A stretch of DNA of 64,000 bases from Desulfobacter sp. (GTDB lineage Bacteria > Desulfobacterota > Desulfobacteria > Desulfobacterales > Desulfobacteraceae): positions 2,637,001 through 2,701,000 of the forward strand of contig CP054837.1 of the NCBI GenBank assembly GCA_028768525.1, in the 5' to 3' direction. The translations under genes were made by a program, and so were the position numbers. Below the pieces are notes generated by a model. The model saw nothing but the letters and a program-made list of their open reading frames with translations, was not told the DNA's origin and searched no databases. Every line of letters begins with the position of its first letter. The stretch's first letter is position 1. Positions 16,516 through 24,926 of the stretch are shown piece after piece.

Positions 16516-17562
16516 CTACTTCAGGGCGCCCATGGTGTCGAACCGGGTCGCCGTGCCCAGGATATCCGACGGCACCCGGATGCCCAGCTGCTTGGCCCGG
16601 GCCAGGTTGATGCAGATTTCGCCCCGGCGGGGGGATGTGATGGGAAAGTCTGCCGGTGGCTGGCCATCGGCAATGAAAGCGGCAAGGCTGCCGGCCTGGT
16701 ATCCCTGCTGGAAACCGGAAATGGCCTCGGAGAACAACAGCCCCCCCTCCACGGCAAAGCGGAAAAAGCCCACATCCGGAAGGTGGTTGTTTTCAATGGT
16801 CCATTTCAGAACCTCATTGGCAGGTATTTTACCGCCCTTTATATTCTTAACCACATGGTAGGAGGCCACCACCAATAAATCGGCCTTATCCTGCATGTCG
16901 GTGACAAAGGCTTTCCACTCGTCAAAATTGGCGGCGGCTTTAATACCGCTAAGGGTCATGCCGGTTTCAGGCACCTGGGCGCGTATACGCTGGAGAATGG
17001 GCAGGGCCGTGGGGCCGTCATCACTGACAACGGCAATGCTGGAGATCCCCGGCACAATCCGTTTCAATAGCCTGAGCGACCCGATGAACCGCTCCCGTTC
17101 AAGGCTGCCGGTGACATTGTGTCCCGGCTCATCCAGGCTGTCTACAACTCCGTAGGTGGTGGGGTCGGCACTCACCCCTGCGAAGACCACCGGCCAGGGG
17201 GTATCTTTGAGTTGACGGGTAACATACTCCTGGGCATTGTCGTCGCAGGCAATAATGACATCAGGGCCGTAGCTCTTGACCAGGGCCAGGGCTTCCCTGG
17301 CCTTCTCCTGCTTCCATGAGACTTCAGGATGGTTTTTGGTGTCCATATAGAAGGCCTTCACCTCGAGGTTGTCCCCGACAATAAACCGCTCTTCTTCCAG
17401 GGCCTCAAAAATGCCCTGGTTGACCACCTCTGACCAGATAAAATCCTCGTGGTAGCTGTGGATAATGAGAATCCGTTTTACACTTGCGCACCAGGCCGGG
17501 GATGCCAGCAGGCAAAGGCCCAGGCAGATGCACAGGGTTAAATAACAACGATGGGTTTTCAT
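16516..17562 (-). CDS. Periplasmic ABC_sub_bind-type binding protein
   Basis: 348 residues with a signal peptide (cleavage near 25, WCA-S). Motifs IIHSYHED, FYMDTK, VIIACDDNAQEYV and VFAGVSADP mark the ABC_sub_bind (PF04392-type) periplasmic fold. Ligands of this family are poorly known. It is a clear paralogue of the protein at 18980-20035, sharing HSYHE, FYMDTK and DDN.QEYV. No permease or ATPase gene is near, so transport is not supported. It follows the zinc-ribbon/Cache/HAMP gene on the same strand with an 82-base gap, which suggests a role as a sensing component. Function beyond ligand binding is inference. Confidence 0.85.
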   Translation of the reverse strand: MKTHRCYLTLCICLGLCLLASPAWCASVKRILIIHSYHEDFIWSEVVNQGIFEALEEERFIVGDNLEVKAFYMDTKNHPEVSWKQEKAREALALVKSYGPDVIIACDDNAQEYVTRQLKDTPWPVVFAGVSADPTTYGVVDSLDEPGHNVTGSLERERFIGSLRLLKRIVPGISSIAVVSDDGPTALPILQRIRAQVPETGMTLSGIKAAANFDEWKAFVTDMQDKADLLVVASYHVVKNIKGGKIPANEVLKWTIENNHLPDVGFFRFAVEGGLLFSEAISGFQQGYQAGSLAAFIADGQPPADFPITSPRRGEICINLARAKQLGIRVPSDILGTATRFDTMGALK

Positions 17563-17644
17563 TTAATCATTCCTTGGACAGCCGGGCGGCCTCGCCGGCC
17601 CGCCTGACTGCCATTAGATGTTATATGGGATTGGCCGAACCGGA

Positions 17645-18925
17645 TTACCTGCGCTTTAAATGCGCCATGGCCACCTTTATGCTGTCCCGCAGCCGGGAGA
17701 TGGCTTCTCCCAGTTCTCCGATTTCATCCTTGGCACCGCCGTCAACTTCGATATCCACTTCCCCGAGGCTGATCCGGTCGGCCACATCGGCCAGGTGAAC
17801 GATGCGTCTGGCAATCCGTCTCCCGTAAAAGATAAAAATCAGGGCGGCCAGCAGGGCGCCGAGGCCCATGACCGTGAGCGTCCACTGCATGGCGTCGGTG
17901 ATAACGGCCTGGGTGGTGGTTCTGACCTCTGCGACTTTTGCGTCAATCTCAGAGGCCTTTGAGGTAACCCCCACCACATAGGGGGTGCCCCGAACCCTGG
18001 CGGTGGTCATGTACCACTGGCTGACACCGTCCTTGTCTTTCCAGTCATAAAACCCTGGGGCCGGCCGTTTGCTTTTGGCAGAGGTCAGAATCTTCCAATA
18101 TGCCTGAAAATCCGCCTGGGATGACTTGAGTGTGGTGATATCCTTTCCGGCCAGCCTGGGGTTGGCATGGGCCCAGAACCGCCATACCTGGTCCGGTCCG
18201 GGCAGTTCGTATAAAAAGGTATAGCCCGACGTCCCCATCTTTCTGACCGCTGTCTTTTTGAAATAAATGTCGCGGTTGAAATCGCGGCTCATGAGGTCGG
18301 GATGGCTGAAAAGATACTGCCTCACCTGCCGGGCTGTGGTCAGGGCCTGCTGGTGAAGGTGTTTTTGCTCGATACTCCAGATGGCATCTGAAACGGTTCC
18401 GGTAACCTGGTCATCCATTTTAGGCATGACAAAATAACGGAAATAGCTGAAGCTCAGTCCGCAGATAATGATAAAGGGCAGGATGGAAAAAAGAAGAAAC
18501 TTCGTGGTAATACCGGAACCCTTTTTTCGGGACCGGGGTGTGGCAGGTGACGCCGAAGATTCCTTTGCAGGTTCAGTTGCAGGTTCAGATGCCTCTGCTG
18601 AAGGCATGTCGGAAAAATCCATCCCTGTCTCAAAGTCGGAGTCACCTGGACTGCCGGCAAAAGCGCCAGTATTGTCAAAATCATCCGCTTCAAAGGGATC
18701 CGCCTCAAAGGGATCTGTTTCAAATCCGTCCCCGCCAAAGTCCTGGGGGGAATCGGGAAGGGTCAGGCCGCCGTCAAAGGGGTCTTCAACGGGCGCTGCC
18801 GCATCGGGGTGGGTAATGAAAATCCATTCTCCACAGCCGGCACATTTTGCCTTTGAACTGCCTTGGGGCAGTTTATGGGTATCGACACTATAGTTTTTAC
18901 CGCAATGGGTACATGTCACTTTCAT
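17645..18925 (-). CDS. Zinc-ribbon / Cache / HAMP membrane protein without output domain
   Basis: 426 residues. The N-terminus is an MJ0042-type zinc ribbon (Cys5, Cys8, Cys28, Cys31). An acidic Asp/Phe-rich linker with DPFEADPFEAD repeats (about 45-120), a basic patch, a membrane segment (about 141-166), a periplasmic Cache-like sensor (about 170-335, with GTSGYTFLYELPG and WYMTTARV), a second membrane segment (about 342-365) and a HAMP domain (366-420) follow. The chain ends straight after HAMP; no kinase, cyclase or chemotaxis-signalling domain is present. It lies between two paralogous binding-protein genes on the same strand, so it may read their ligand state. Output would have to go through the zinc-ribbon end or a partner. 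Confidence 0.85.
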   Translation of the reverse strand: MKVTCTHCGKNYSVDTHKLPQGSSKAKCAGCGEWIFITHPDAAAPVEDPFDGGLTLPDSPQDFGGDGFETDPFEADPFEADDFDNTGAFAGSPGDSDFETGMDFSDMPSAEASEPATEPAKESSASPATPRSRKKGSGITTKFLLFSILPFIIICGLSFSYFRYFVMPKMDDQVTGTVSDAIWSIEQKHLHQQALTTARQVRQYLFSHPDLMSRDFNRDIYFKKTAVRKMGTSGYTFLYELPGPDQVWRFWAHANPRLAGKDITTLKSSQADFQAYWKILTSAKSKRPAPGFYDWKDKDGVSQWYMTTARVRGTPYVVGVTSKASEIDAKVAEVRTTTQAVITDAMQWTLTVMGLGALLAALIFIFYGRRIARRIVHLADVADRISLGEVDIEVDGGAKDEIGELGEAISRLRDSIKVAMAHLKRR

Positions 18926-18979
18926 GGGAAGGTCCTTGTTATCCTAGCTTTTATTTGACTTTTCTATCAGGCGCTCTGA

Positions 18980-20035
18980 TCAGTGCTGAGCTGTCATTTT
19001 CCTGAAAACTTTGGCTGTTTTGGTCAGGTGGGCCGGCACCTCAATCCCCAGGCTGGCCGCACGGGCTGTATTAATACAGGGCAGGCCGGTACGGGGAGCG
19101 TCGACAGGGAAATCGCCAGCAGACTGTCCGCCCAGAACATAGGCAGCGATTGTACCGGCTTGATACCCCTGTTCATACCCGTCTATGGCGTCAGAACAGA
19201 GCAGGCCATCGGATACGGTATCTGTCCAGAACCCCATATCAGGCAGGGAACTGTTCCGGGAAGTCCAGGCCAGGACATTCTCCGCCGGCACATGGTCGCC
19301 GTCCCTATCTTTTATGGTATGGTAGACAACCACAATCAGGGCATCGGCCTTGTCCTGCACGGCGGTGACAAATTCTTTCCACTCGGAAAAGGAGTCCGTC
19401 CGAAGTGAGGCCACGATTTCAGCCCCCTCGGCCGGCGCCTGGGCTTTGATTCGTTCCACGACAGGCTGGCCGGTTATTGAGCCGTCAGAGATCACTGCCA
19501 GCCGTTTGACGCCGGGGACCATTCTGCGGAGCAGGGCCAGGCTCTCTGAAAACCGCTCCCGGTCCAGTACGCCGGTGATCCGGCCGCCGGGCCGGTCACG
19601 GTCGGCAATGATGCCGTATTCTTCAGGCTCACGGTTAACCCCGGCAAAGACAAAGGTATAATCCGTCTCCAGCATGCGGCGGACAACATATTCCTGGCAG
19701 TTATCGTCCAAGGCGATCACCACATGGGGATTCATTTTTTCAATGGCGTCCCGGGCCATTTTCCCGGCATCTATTTTCCATTCCTTTGAGGAGCGCCGTT
19801 TGGTGTCCATGTAAAAAGACGATATCATCAAGGTATCGTCAGCAATATAATTTTCGTCGGCAAGGGCGGCCCTCACCCCTTTCTCCACCGAAATATCCCA
19901 TGGACTCGATTCATGATAGCTGTGGAGAATCATCACCCTGGAAAGGGATTCCCCTCTTACATTCTGGGGGGAAAAGGCCAAAAAGACCAATAGACCGCCC
20001 AAAACGAAATGATGAATTCGATTAAGGTACTTCAT
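18980..20035 (-). CDS. Periplasmic ABC_sub_bind-type binding protein (second paralogue)
   Basis: 351 residues with a signal peptide (cleavage near 28, VRG-ES). It carries the same landmarks as its paralogue at 16516-17562: MILHSYHESSPWD, SSFYMDTKRRSS, VVIALDDNCQEYVVR and FVFAGVNREPEEYG. It is the first gene of the minus-strand sensory cluster and is followed by the zinc-ribbon/Cache/HAMP gene after 54 bases. The pair probably arose by duplication around the membrane protein and may bind different ligands. No ABC permease or ATPase is adjacent. Confidence 0.85.
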   Translation of the reverse strand: MKYLNRIHHFVLGGLLVFLAFSPQNVRGESLSRVMILHSYHESSPWDISVEKGVRAALADENYIADDTLMISSFYMDTKRRSSKEWKIDAGKMARDAIEKMNPHVVIALDDNCQEYVVRRMLETDYTFVFAGVNREPEEYGIIADRDRPGGRITGVLDRERFSESLALLRRMVPGVKRLAVISDGSITGQPVVERIKAQAPAEGAEIVASLRTDSFSEWKEFVTAVQDKADALIVVVYHTIKDRDGDHVPAENVLAWTSRNSSLPDMGFWTDTVSDGLLCSDAIDGYEQGYQAGTIAAYVLGGQSAGDFPVDAPRTGLPCINTARAASLGIEVPAHLTKTAKVFRKMTAQH

Positions 20036-20159
20036 GTTATCTCCCTGTAAATATCATATGCGCGTATGGCTATAAGAAACTATTAAAAGCGCAAAACTAT
20101 AAAAAAAACACCAACTTGTCAATATTTTTCCATATTTTGGGTAAAATACTTCTTTAGAA

Positions 20160-20189
20160 TTACATAATTATAACTTTTTTTACATAATT
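20160..20189. promoter_or_regulatory. Direct repeat TTACATAATT x2, 20-bp period
   Basis: Identical 10-mers at 20160-20169 and 20180-20189, two helical turns apart, in the AT-rich 247-base gap between the divergent binding-protein and membrane PAS genes. The arrangement fits binding of a regulator on one face of the DNA. It could be chance in AT-rich sequence. Confidence 0.3.
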
Positions 20190-20282
20190 TTGGATCTTTT
20201 TACCGCCCCTTGAGCTTCGTCGCCAGGATATGGTATGACTGAAGGGATTCTTTAAATTCCCGAATATAAGGTATAACGGAAT

Positions 20283-21344
20283 ATGGCGCCGGAAAAAAAA
20301 AAGATTGAATGGGATACCTATTTCAGTTTTATCCTGAAAGAGATATCCGAACTTCAGCTGTACATCAATGCGGCCATTATCGGCTTTATCATCTGCTTTT
20401 TCACCGGCAAATACAGCCTGGTTCCATTTATCGTGCCCCTCTTTGTCCAGGTCCTTTCCAAATCAAAGGTAAAATACCAGCAGCGCCATTTAAATGCCCT
20501 GGTGGAACTCCCGGCCCAGGCGGAAGATCCCGTTTTCATCATGGACACCCGGGGCAGCATCCTTTTATCAGTGGGAAAAACATTTGAACTGTTTGAGCAG
20601 CGGGCCGTCACCAATATAAAGGACTTTCTGAGCCTGGAAGCGCTGGAGGAAATTCTGAACGTCGCAGGGGCAGGATCCCACGCCCACTCCACCGAGGCCT
20701 TTTCAGGCCTCACAATGAAATGGTACAAAATAAAGGCCACCCGCATGGGCCAGGACAAAGGGGCGGAACATATACTGGTCTGGTTCCAGGATATTTCCCT
20801 GAGAAAAACATACGATTTTAGACTCCAGGACCTGCTTCGCTATTCATCGGCCCTGATGCAGGATCTTGCGGATATTGTTGACACCGGTGAGGAGTTTGAA
20901 CACCTTTCTTCTTTTCTGCTCAAGGATTATGAAGCGGTATTCATCACCCGGGCGGACCAGGGGAAAAACCTCTCCGGATATGTTTTCAAGCAGTCCGAAA
21001 CCCGTATAGAAAGGTCATGCCTTATCCTTATCCACAATGAATCCCCTGCCCCCATAAACATCTCAAGGAAAGAGGCACAGATCATCAGCGACGATATGGA
21101 GGGCTACGGGTCCGAGGCTGAGTTTCTCGAAAAAAACCCCCTGGATCCCAGGGTACTGGATTTCATTGGAGGCCCCATCCACAATTTTATCACCTATAAT
21201 GAGGCCGATCTTTCCATCATTGCCTTCAATTACAAATCAAAAATATCCGATTATGAAAAACGGTTTTTTGAAATCCTGGTCAACAATTACAGAACCATAA
21301 TCATGCTTGTGGACCTGGAAAAAAAGCGCAAACAGCAGTCCTGA
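20283..21344 (+). CDS. Membrane-anchored PAS protein of unknown output
   Basis: 353 residues. A hydrophobic hairpin at about 26-60 (AAIIGFIICFFTG...VPFIVPLFVQVL) anchors the protein. A PAS-like domain follows at about 75-185 (DPVFIMDTRGSILLSVGKTFELFEQ ending HILVWFQDISLRK). The C-terminal 160 residues are unassigned and do not contain histidine kinase, GGDEF, EAL or chemotaxis motifs that I can see. It is transcribed away from the cluster of binding proteins and shares its upstream region, so it may belong to the same sensory circuit. Coding status is firm; role unknown. Confidence 0.75.
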   Translation: MAPEKKKIEWDTYFSFILKEISELQLYINAAIIGFIICFFTGKYSLVPFIVPLFVQVLSKSKVKYQQRHLNALVELPAQAEDPVFIMDTRGSILLSVGKTFELFEQRAVTNIKDFLSLEALEEILNVAGAGSHAHSTEAFSGLTMKWYKIKATRMGQDKGAEHILVWFQDISLRKTYDFRLQDLLRYSSALMQDLADIVDTGEEFEHLSSFLLKDYEAVFITRADQGKNLSGYVFKQSETRIERSCLILIHNESPAPINISRKEAQIISDDMEGYGSEAEFLEKNPLDPRVLDFIGGPIHNFITYNEADLSIIAFNYKSKISDYEKRFFEILVNNYRTIIMLVDLEKKRKQQS

Positions 21345-21367
21345 CGCCCCGGTTGGAGACGGTGTGA

Positions 21368-24325
21368 TCAGGCCAGCATTTCCTTAAGGTAGCGCCCGGT
21401 ATGGCTCTCCGGATGCTGTGCCACCTTTTCCGGCGAACCGGCAGCCACCACGCCCCCGCCGCTGCTGCCGCCCTCGGGTCCGATGTCAATGACCCAGTCC
21501 GCGGTTTTCACCACATCCAGATTGTGCTCGATGATCACCACGGTGTTGCCGGCGTCGGTGAGCCGCTGGAGAACAGCCAGGAGCATGCGTACATCCTGGA
21601 AATGGAGACCGGTGGTGGGTTCGTCCAGTATATACAGGGTCTCCCCCGTATCCCGCTTGGCCAGTTCCCGGGCCAGTTTGATCCGCTGGGCTTCCCCCCC
21701 GGAGAGTGTGGTGGCGGCCTGCCCCAGTTTTATATAGGAAAGCCCCACATCAATGAGGGTGGCCAGAATATGGGTGATCTTGGGGTGGCTTTCAAAGAGT
21801 TCCCGGGCCTGGACCACCGAGAGATCAAGGACATCGGCAATGGAATGGTCCTTGTAACGGATTTCCAGGGTGGCCTTGTTGAAGCGCTTGCCGTGGCAGA
21901 CCTCGCAGGGCACAAAGACATCGGCCAGAAAATGCATTTCCACCTTGATGTAGCCGTCCCCTTTGCAGGCCTCGCACCGGCCGCCCTTGACGTTGAATGA
22001 ATACCGCCCCTTCTTATACCCCCGGGCCTGGGATTCGGGCAGCATGGCAAAGAAGTCCCGGATATGGTCGAAGACCTTGGTGTAGGTGGCCGGATTACTC
22101 CGGGGCGTCCTTCCGATGGGCTTCTGGTCGATGTTGATCACCTTGTTGATGTGCGAGAGGCCGGTGATTTTCTCATGCCTGCCCACGGTCATCTGGGATT
22201 TATTAAGCGCCACTGCCAGGGCCGGATAGAGGATCTGGTTGATAAGGGTGGATTTGCCCGCTCCGGAAACCCCGGTGACCGCCGACAGCAGTCCCACGGG
22301 AATCTTGGCCGTGATATTCTTCAGATTATTTTCCGCGGCCCCGCAGATGGTAATCCATTTATTGCCCATGGATTTGGGGGTCCGCCGCTTTTTGGGAAGG
22401 GATATGGCCTCTCTCCCCGTAAGGAATTTGCCGGTGATGGAGGCCGGATTGTTCCGGATCTGTTCCGGGGTTCCCTGGGCCACGATCTGACCGCCCAGGT
22501 GGCCGGCACCCGGGCCGATATCCACGATCCAGTCCGATTCCTCCATGGTCTCCTGGTCATGCTCCACAATGAGCAGGGTGTTGCCGATATCCCTCAGATG
22601 CTTGAGGGTGGAGAGCAGTTTTATATTGTCCCGCTGGTGCAGGCCGATGGAGGGCTCGTCCAGGATATACAGCACCCCTGTGAGCTCGGAGCCCACCTGG
22701 GAGGCCAGGCGGATGCGCTGGGATTCCCCGCCGGAGAGGGTGGGGCCGGACCGGTCCAGGGAGAGGTAATCCAGACCGACATTCACCAGAAACCCCAGGC
22801 GGTCGGAGATCTCCTTGAGCAGTTCCTGGGCAATGAGCCGCCGGTTCCCCTCCAGGTCCAGGGAAGAGGCAAAGGCGTAGGCATCCTTCACCGTCATTTC
22901 GGTGACATCAATGATGGACCTGCCGTTGATCATGACATGGAGGATTTCCTCCTTGAGCCGGCGCCCGCCGCAGGCCGGGCAGGTGGAGGCGGTCATGAAA
23001 TTGGCATAATACTTTTTCTGGTGCTCGGACTGGGTATTCCGATACCGGCGCATGAGGGTGTGGATCAGCCCTTCATGGGTCCGGGAAAACTTTCCCTGGA
23101 TCTTGGCGGAATTCCAGTTCACGGTCATCTGCTTGGTGGCGGACCCGTAAAGGAGCAGGTCCCGCTGCTTTTTGGGCAGCTTTTTCCAGGGGGTGTCAAA
23201 ATCAATGCCCCACTGCTCTTCCATGGCCAGCAACTGGCCCTTGCCCCAGGAGTTGTCATTGTTGAACCGGGGATTTTTGATGAAATAATTTTTCCAGGGA
23301 ATCACCGCCCCTTCACGGATGCTTAGGTTTTGATCCGGCACCACCTTATCCGGATCCATGGCCAGCAGGGTACCGATGCCGTTGCAGTCCGGACACATGC
23401 CCAGGGGGGAATTGAATGAAAAAATCTGCGGGGTGAGTTCGGGATAGGCGATGCCGCAGCAGGACCGGGCCTCGCTCATTTTCAGGTCCTCCCGGCCCAT
23501 CATGTGAACAATGAGCTGGCCGTTCCCCAGTTTCAGGGCCGCCTCTACCGAATCGGTGAGCCGTTCCTCGAATTTGCCCCCGGATTTCACCACCAGCCGG
23601 TCGATGACCACCTCGATATGGTGCTTTTTGTTCCGGGCCAGGGTCTGGACATTTTCAAGGTCCTGGACCACCCCGTCCACCCGCACCCGGGCATAGCCGT
23701 CCTTTTTTAGTTCATCCAGCCGCTCCCGGTGTTCCCCCTTGCGGTTTTCCACAATGGGGGCCAGGATAAGGATCTTGGATCCCTGGGGCAGGTCCAGGAT
23801 CTGGGAAACCATGGACTGGGCATGGCCCCGCCCCACCTTTTGCCCGCATTTACAGCAGTACTGGGTGCCGACCCGGGCAAAAAGCACCCGCAGGTAATCA
23901 TAGATCTCCGTAATGGTGCCCACCGTGGACCGGGGGTTCTTTGAGGCGGCCTTCTGTTCAATGGCAATGGTGGGGGAAAGTCCCCGGATGGTATCGTACT
24001 TGGGCTTTTCCATCTGCCCGATGAACTGACGGGCGTAGGAGGAGAGGGATTCCACATACCGCCGCTGGCCCTCTGCAAAAATGGTGTCAAAGGCCAGGCT
24101 GGATTTGCCCGAGCCCGAGACCCCCGTGACCACCACAAGCTTCTTTTTGGGGACCTCCACATCAATATTTTTCAGGTTATGCTCTTTGGCGCCCCGGACG
24201 ATTATCCTGTCAAGTTCCTTGGTGGCGTTTCCGCCCTGGCCGGGCAGTGGAGAAAACGGAACCAGGGTGGTATCGGCGTCAACGGGTTCGGGTATATGTG
24301 CGGCTGTACCGGAATTATTTTTCAT
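21368..24325 (-). CDS. uvrA: Excinuclease ABC subunit A
   Basis: 985 residues, normal for UvrA, the damage-recognition ATPase of nucleotide excision repair. Two ABC ATPase modules show Walker A motifs GVSGSGKSSLAF and GVSGAGKSTLINQ, signatures LSGGESQRIRLA and LSGGEAQRIKLA, and ILDEPS/ILDEPTTGLH. The C-terminal zinc finger is intact (CEACKGDG...CEVCHGKRF). The insertion finger reads ARSCCG where many UvrA proteins have ACPxCG, so one Cys is displaced. The ATG at 24325 has AGGA at a good distance; a TTG five codons earlier is less likely. About 40 residues precede the usual conserved start (IIVRGAKEHNLKNID), a modest N-terminal extension. Confidence 0.97.
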   Translation of the reverse strand: MKNNSGTAAHIPEPVDADTTLVPFSPLPGQGGNATKELDRIIVRGAKEHNLKNIDVEVPKKKLVVVTGVSGSGKSSLAFDTIFAEGQRRYVESLSSYARQFIGQMEKPKYDTIRGLSPTIAIEQKAASKNPRSTVGTITEIYDYLRVLFARVGTQYCCKCGQKVGRGHAQSMVSQILDLPQGSKILILAPIVENRKGEHRERLDELKKDGYARVRVDGVVQDLENVQTLARNKKHHIEVVIDRLVVKSGGKFEERLTDSVEAALKLGNGQLIVHMMGREDLKMSEARSCCGIAYPELTPQIFSFNSPLGMCPDCNGIGTLLAMDPDKVVPDQNLSIREGAVIPWKNYFIKNPRFNNDNSWGKGQLLAMEEQWGIDFDTPWKKLPKKQRDLLLYGSATKQMTVNWNSAKIQGKFSRTHEGLIHTLMRRYRNTQSEHQKKYYANFMTASTCPACGGRRLKEEILHVMINGRSIIDVTEMTVKDAYAFASSLDLEGNRRLIAQELLKEISDRLGFLVNVGLDYLSLDRSGPTLSGGESQRIRLASQVGSELTGVLYILDEPSIGLHQRDNIKLLSTLKHLRDIGNTLLIVEHDQETMEESDWIVDIGPGAGHLGGQIVAQGTPEQIRNNPASITGKFLTGREAISLPKKRRTPKSMGNKWITICGAAENNLKNITAKIPVGLLSAVTGVSGAGKSTLINQILYPALAVALNKSQMTVGRHEKITGLSHINKVINIDQKPIGRTPRSNPATYTKVFDHIRDFFAMLPESQARGYKKGRYSFNVKGGRCEACKGDGYIKVEMHFLADVFVPCEVCHGKRFNKATLEIRYKDHSIADVLDLSVVQARELFESHPKITHILATLIDVGLSYIKLGQAATTLSGGEAQRIKLARELAKRDTGETLYILDEPTTGLHFQDVRMLLAVLQRLTDAGNTVVIIEHNLDVVKTADWVIDIGPEGGSSGGGVVAAGSPEKVAQHPESHTGRYLKEMLA

Positions 24326-24408
24326 ATTTTTCCTGGGCAATTCTTGGTTTTATCTTTGGATCTCATACCATAATCACCCAGAAAAAAATGTAAAGATACG
24401 GATATGTT

Positions 24409-24843
24409 CTAGTCTATTTCCCAGCTGTTGATATCGGCATTCTTCCCTTCTCCCCCGGGGGCGCCATCCGCGCCGTAGGAGATGATATCAAACTCTTCAT
24501 GGACTCCCGGAGAGAGGTATAGGTACTCCCGTCCCCAGGGATCCTTGGGCAGACTCTTTTTATCCAGATACCCGTCTGCATTCCAATTGGGCGCCGGTGG
24601 ATCTGTGGACGGTTTTTCAATGAGCGCCATGAGCCCCTGCTCCGTGGAAGGATAGCTGCCGTTGTCCAGCCGGTACATCTTCAGGCTGGTTTCAATGGCG
24701 GCAATATCCACCTTGGCCTTGACCGCCTTGGCGTCGTCGGTCCGGCCCATGTACCGGGGCACAATCATGCCGGCCAGGATTCCCAGGATCACCACCACGA
24801 CCATCAATTCAATGAAGGAAAACCCCTTATCATTTAAACGCAT
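24409..24843 (-). CDS. gspG: Type II secretion major pseudopilin GspG, orphan
   Basis: 144 residues. A short leader ends in KG, followed by FSFIELMVVVVILGILAGMIVPRY with Glu at +5, the prepilin peptidase site and N-terminal helix of type IV pilin-like proteins. The C-terminal half matches GspG (YRLDNGSYPSTEQGL, PKDPWGREYLYLSPG, FDIISYGADG). GspG forms the periplasmic pseudopilus of type II secretion. No other gsp gene is in the window; neighbours are an AI-2E-type permease and uvrA. Either it is a solitary copy or the rest of the system lies elsewhere. GAGG lies 7 bases before the ATG. Confidence 0.92.
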   Translation of the reverse strand: MRLNDKGFSFIELMVVVVILGILAGMIVPRYMGRTDDAKAVKAKVDIAAIETSLKMYRLDNGSYPSTEQGLMALIEKPSTDPPAPNWNADGYLDKKSLPKDPWGREYLYLSPGVHEEFDIISYGADGAPGGEGKNADINSWEID

Positions 24844-24926
24844 ATGTATGCCTCAATTATAAATTATTCATTTTTGCACGGTCCAAATTAAATCAACATA
24901 GCCCATTGAGGCAAGTTAGAAAAGAG

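Noticed and set aside
16516..20035. ABC uptake transporter operon
   Set aside because: Only binding proteins and a Cache/HAMP protein are present; there is no permease or ATPase gene.
22064..23326. 420-residue open frame on the plus strand
   Set aside because: Antisense to uvrA, low-complexity Gly/His-rich translation caused by GC-rich codon bias; uvrA fully explains the region.
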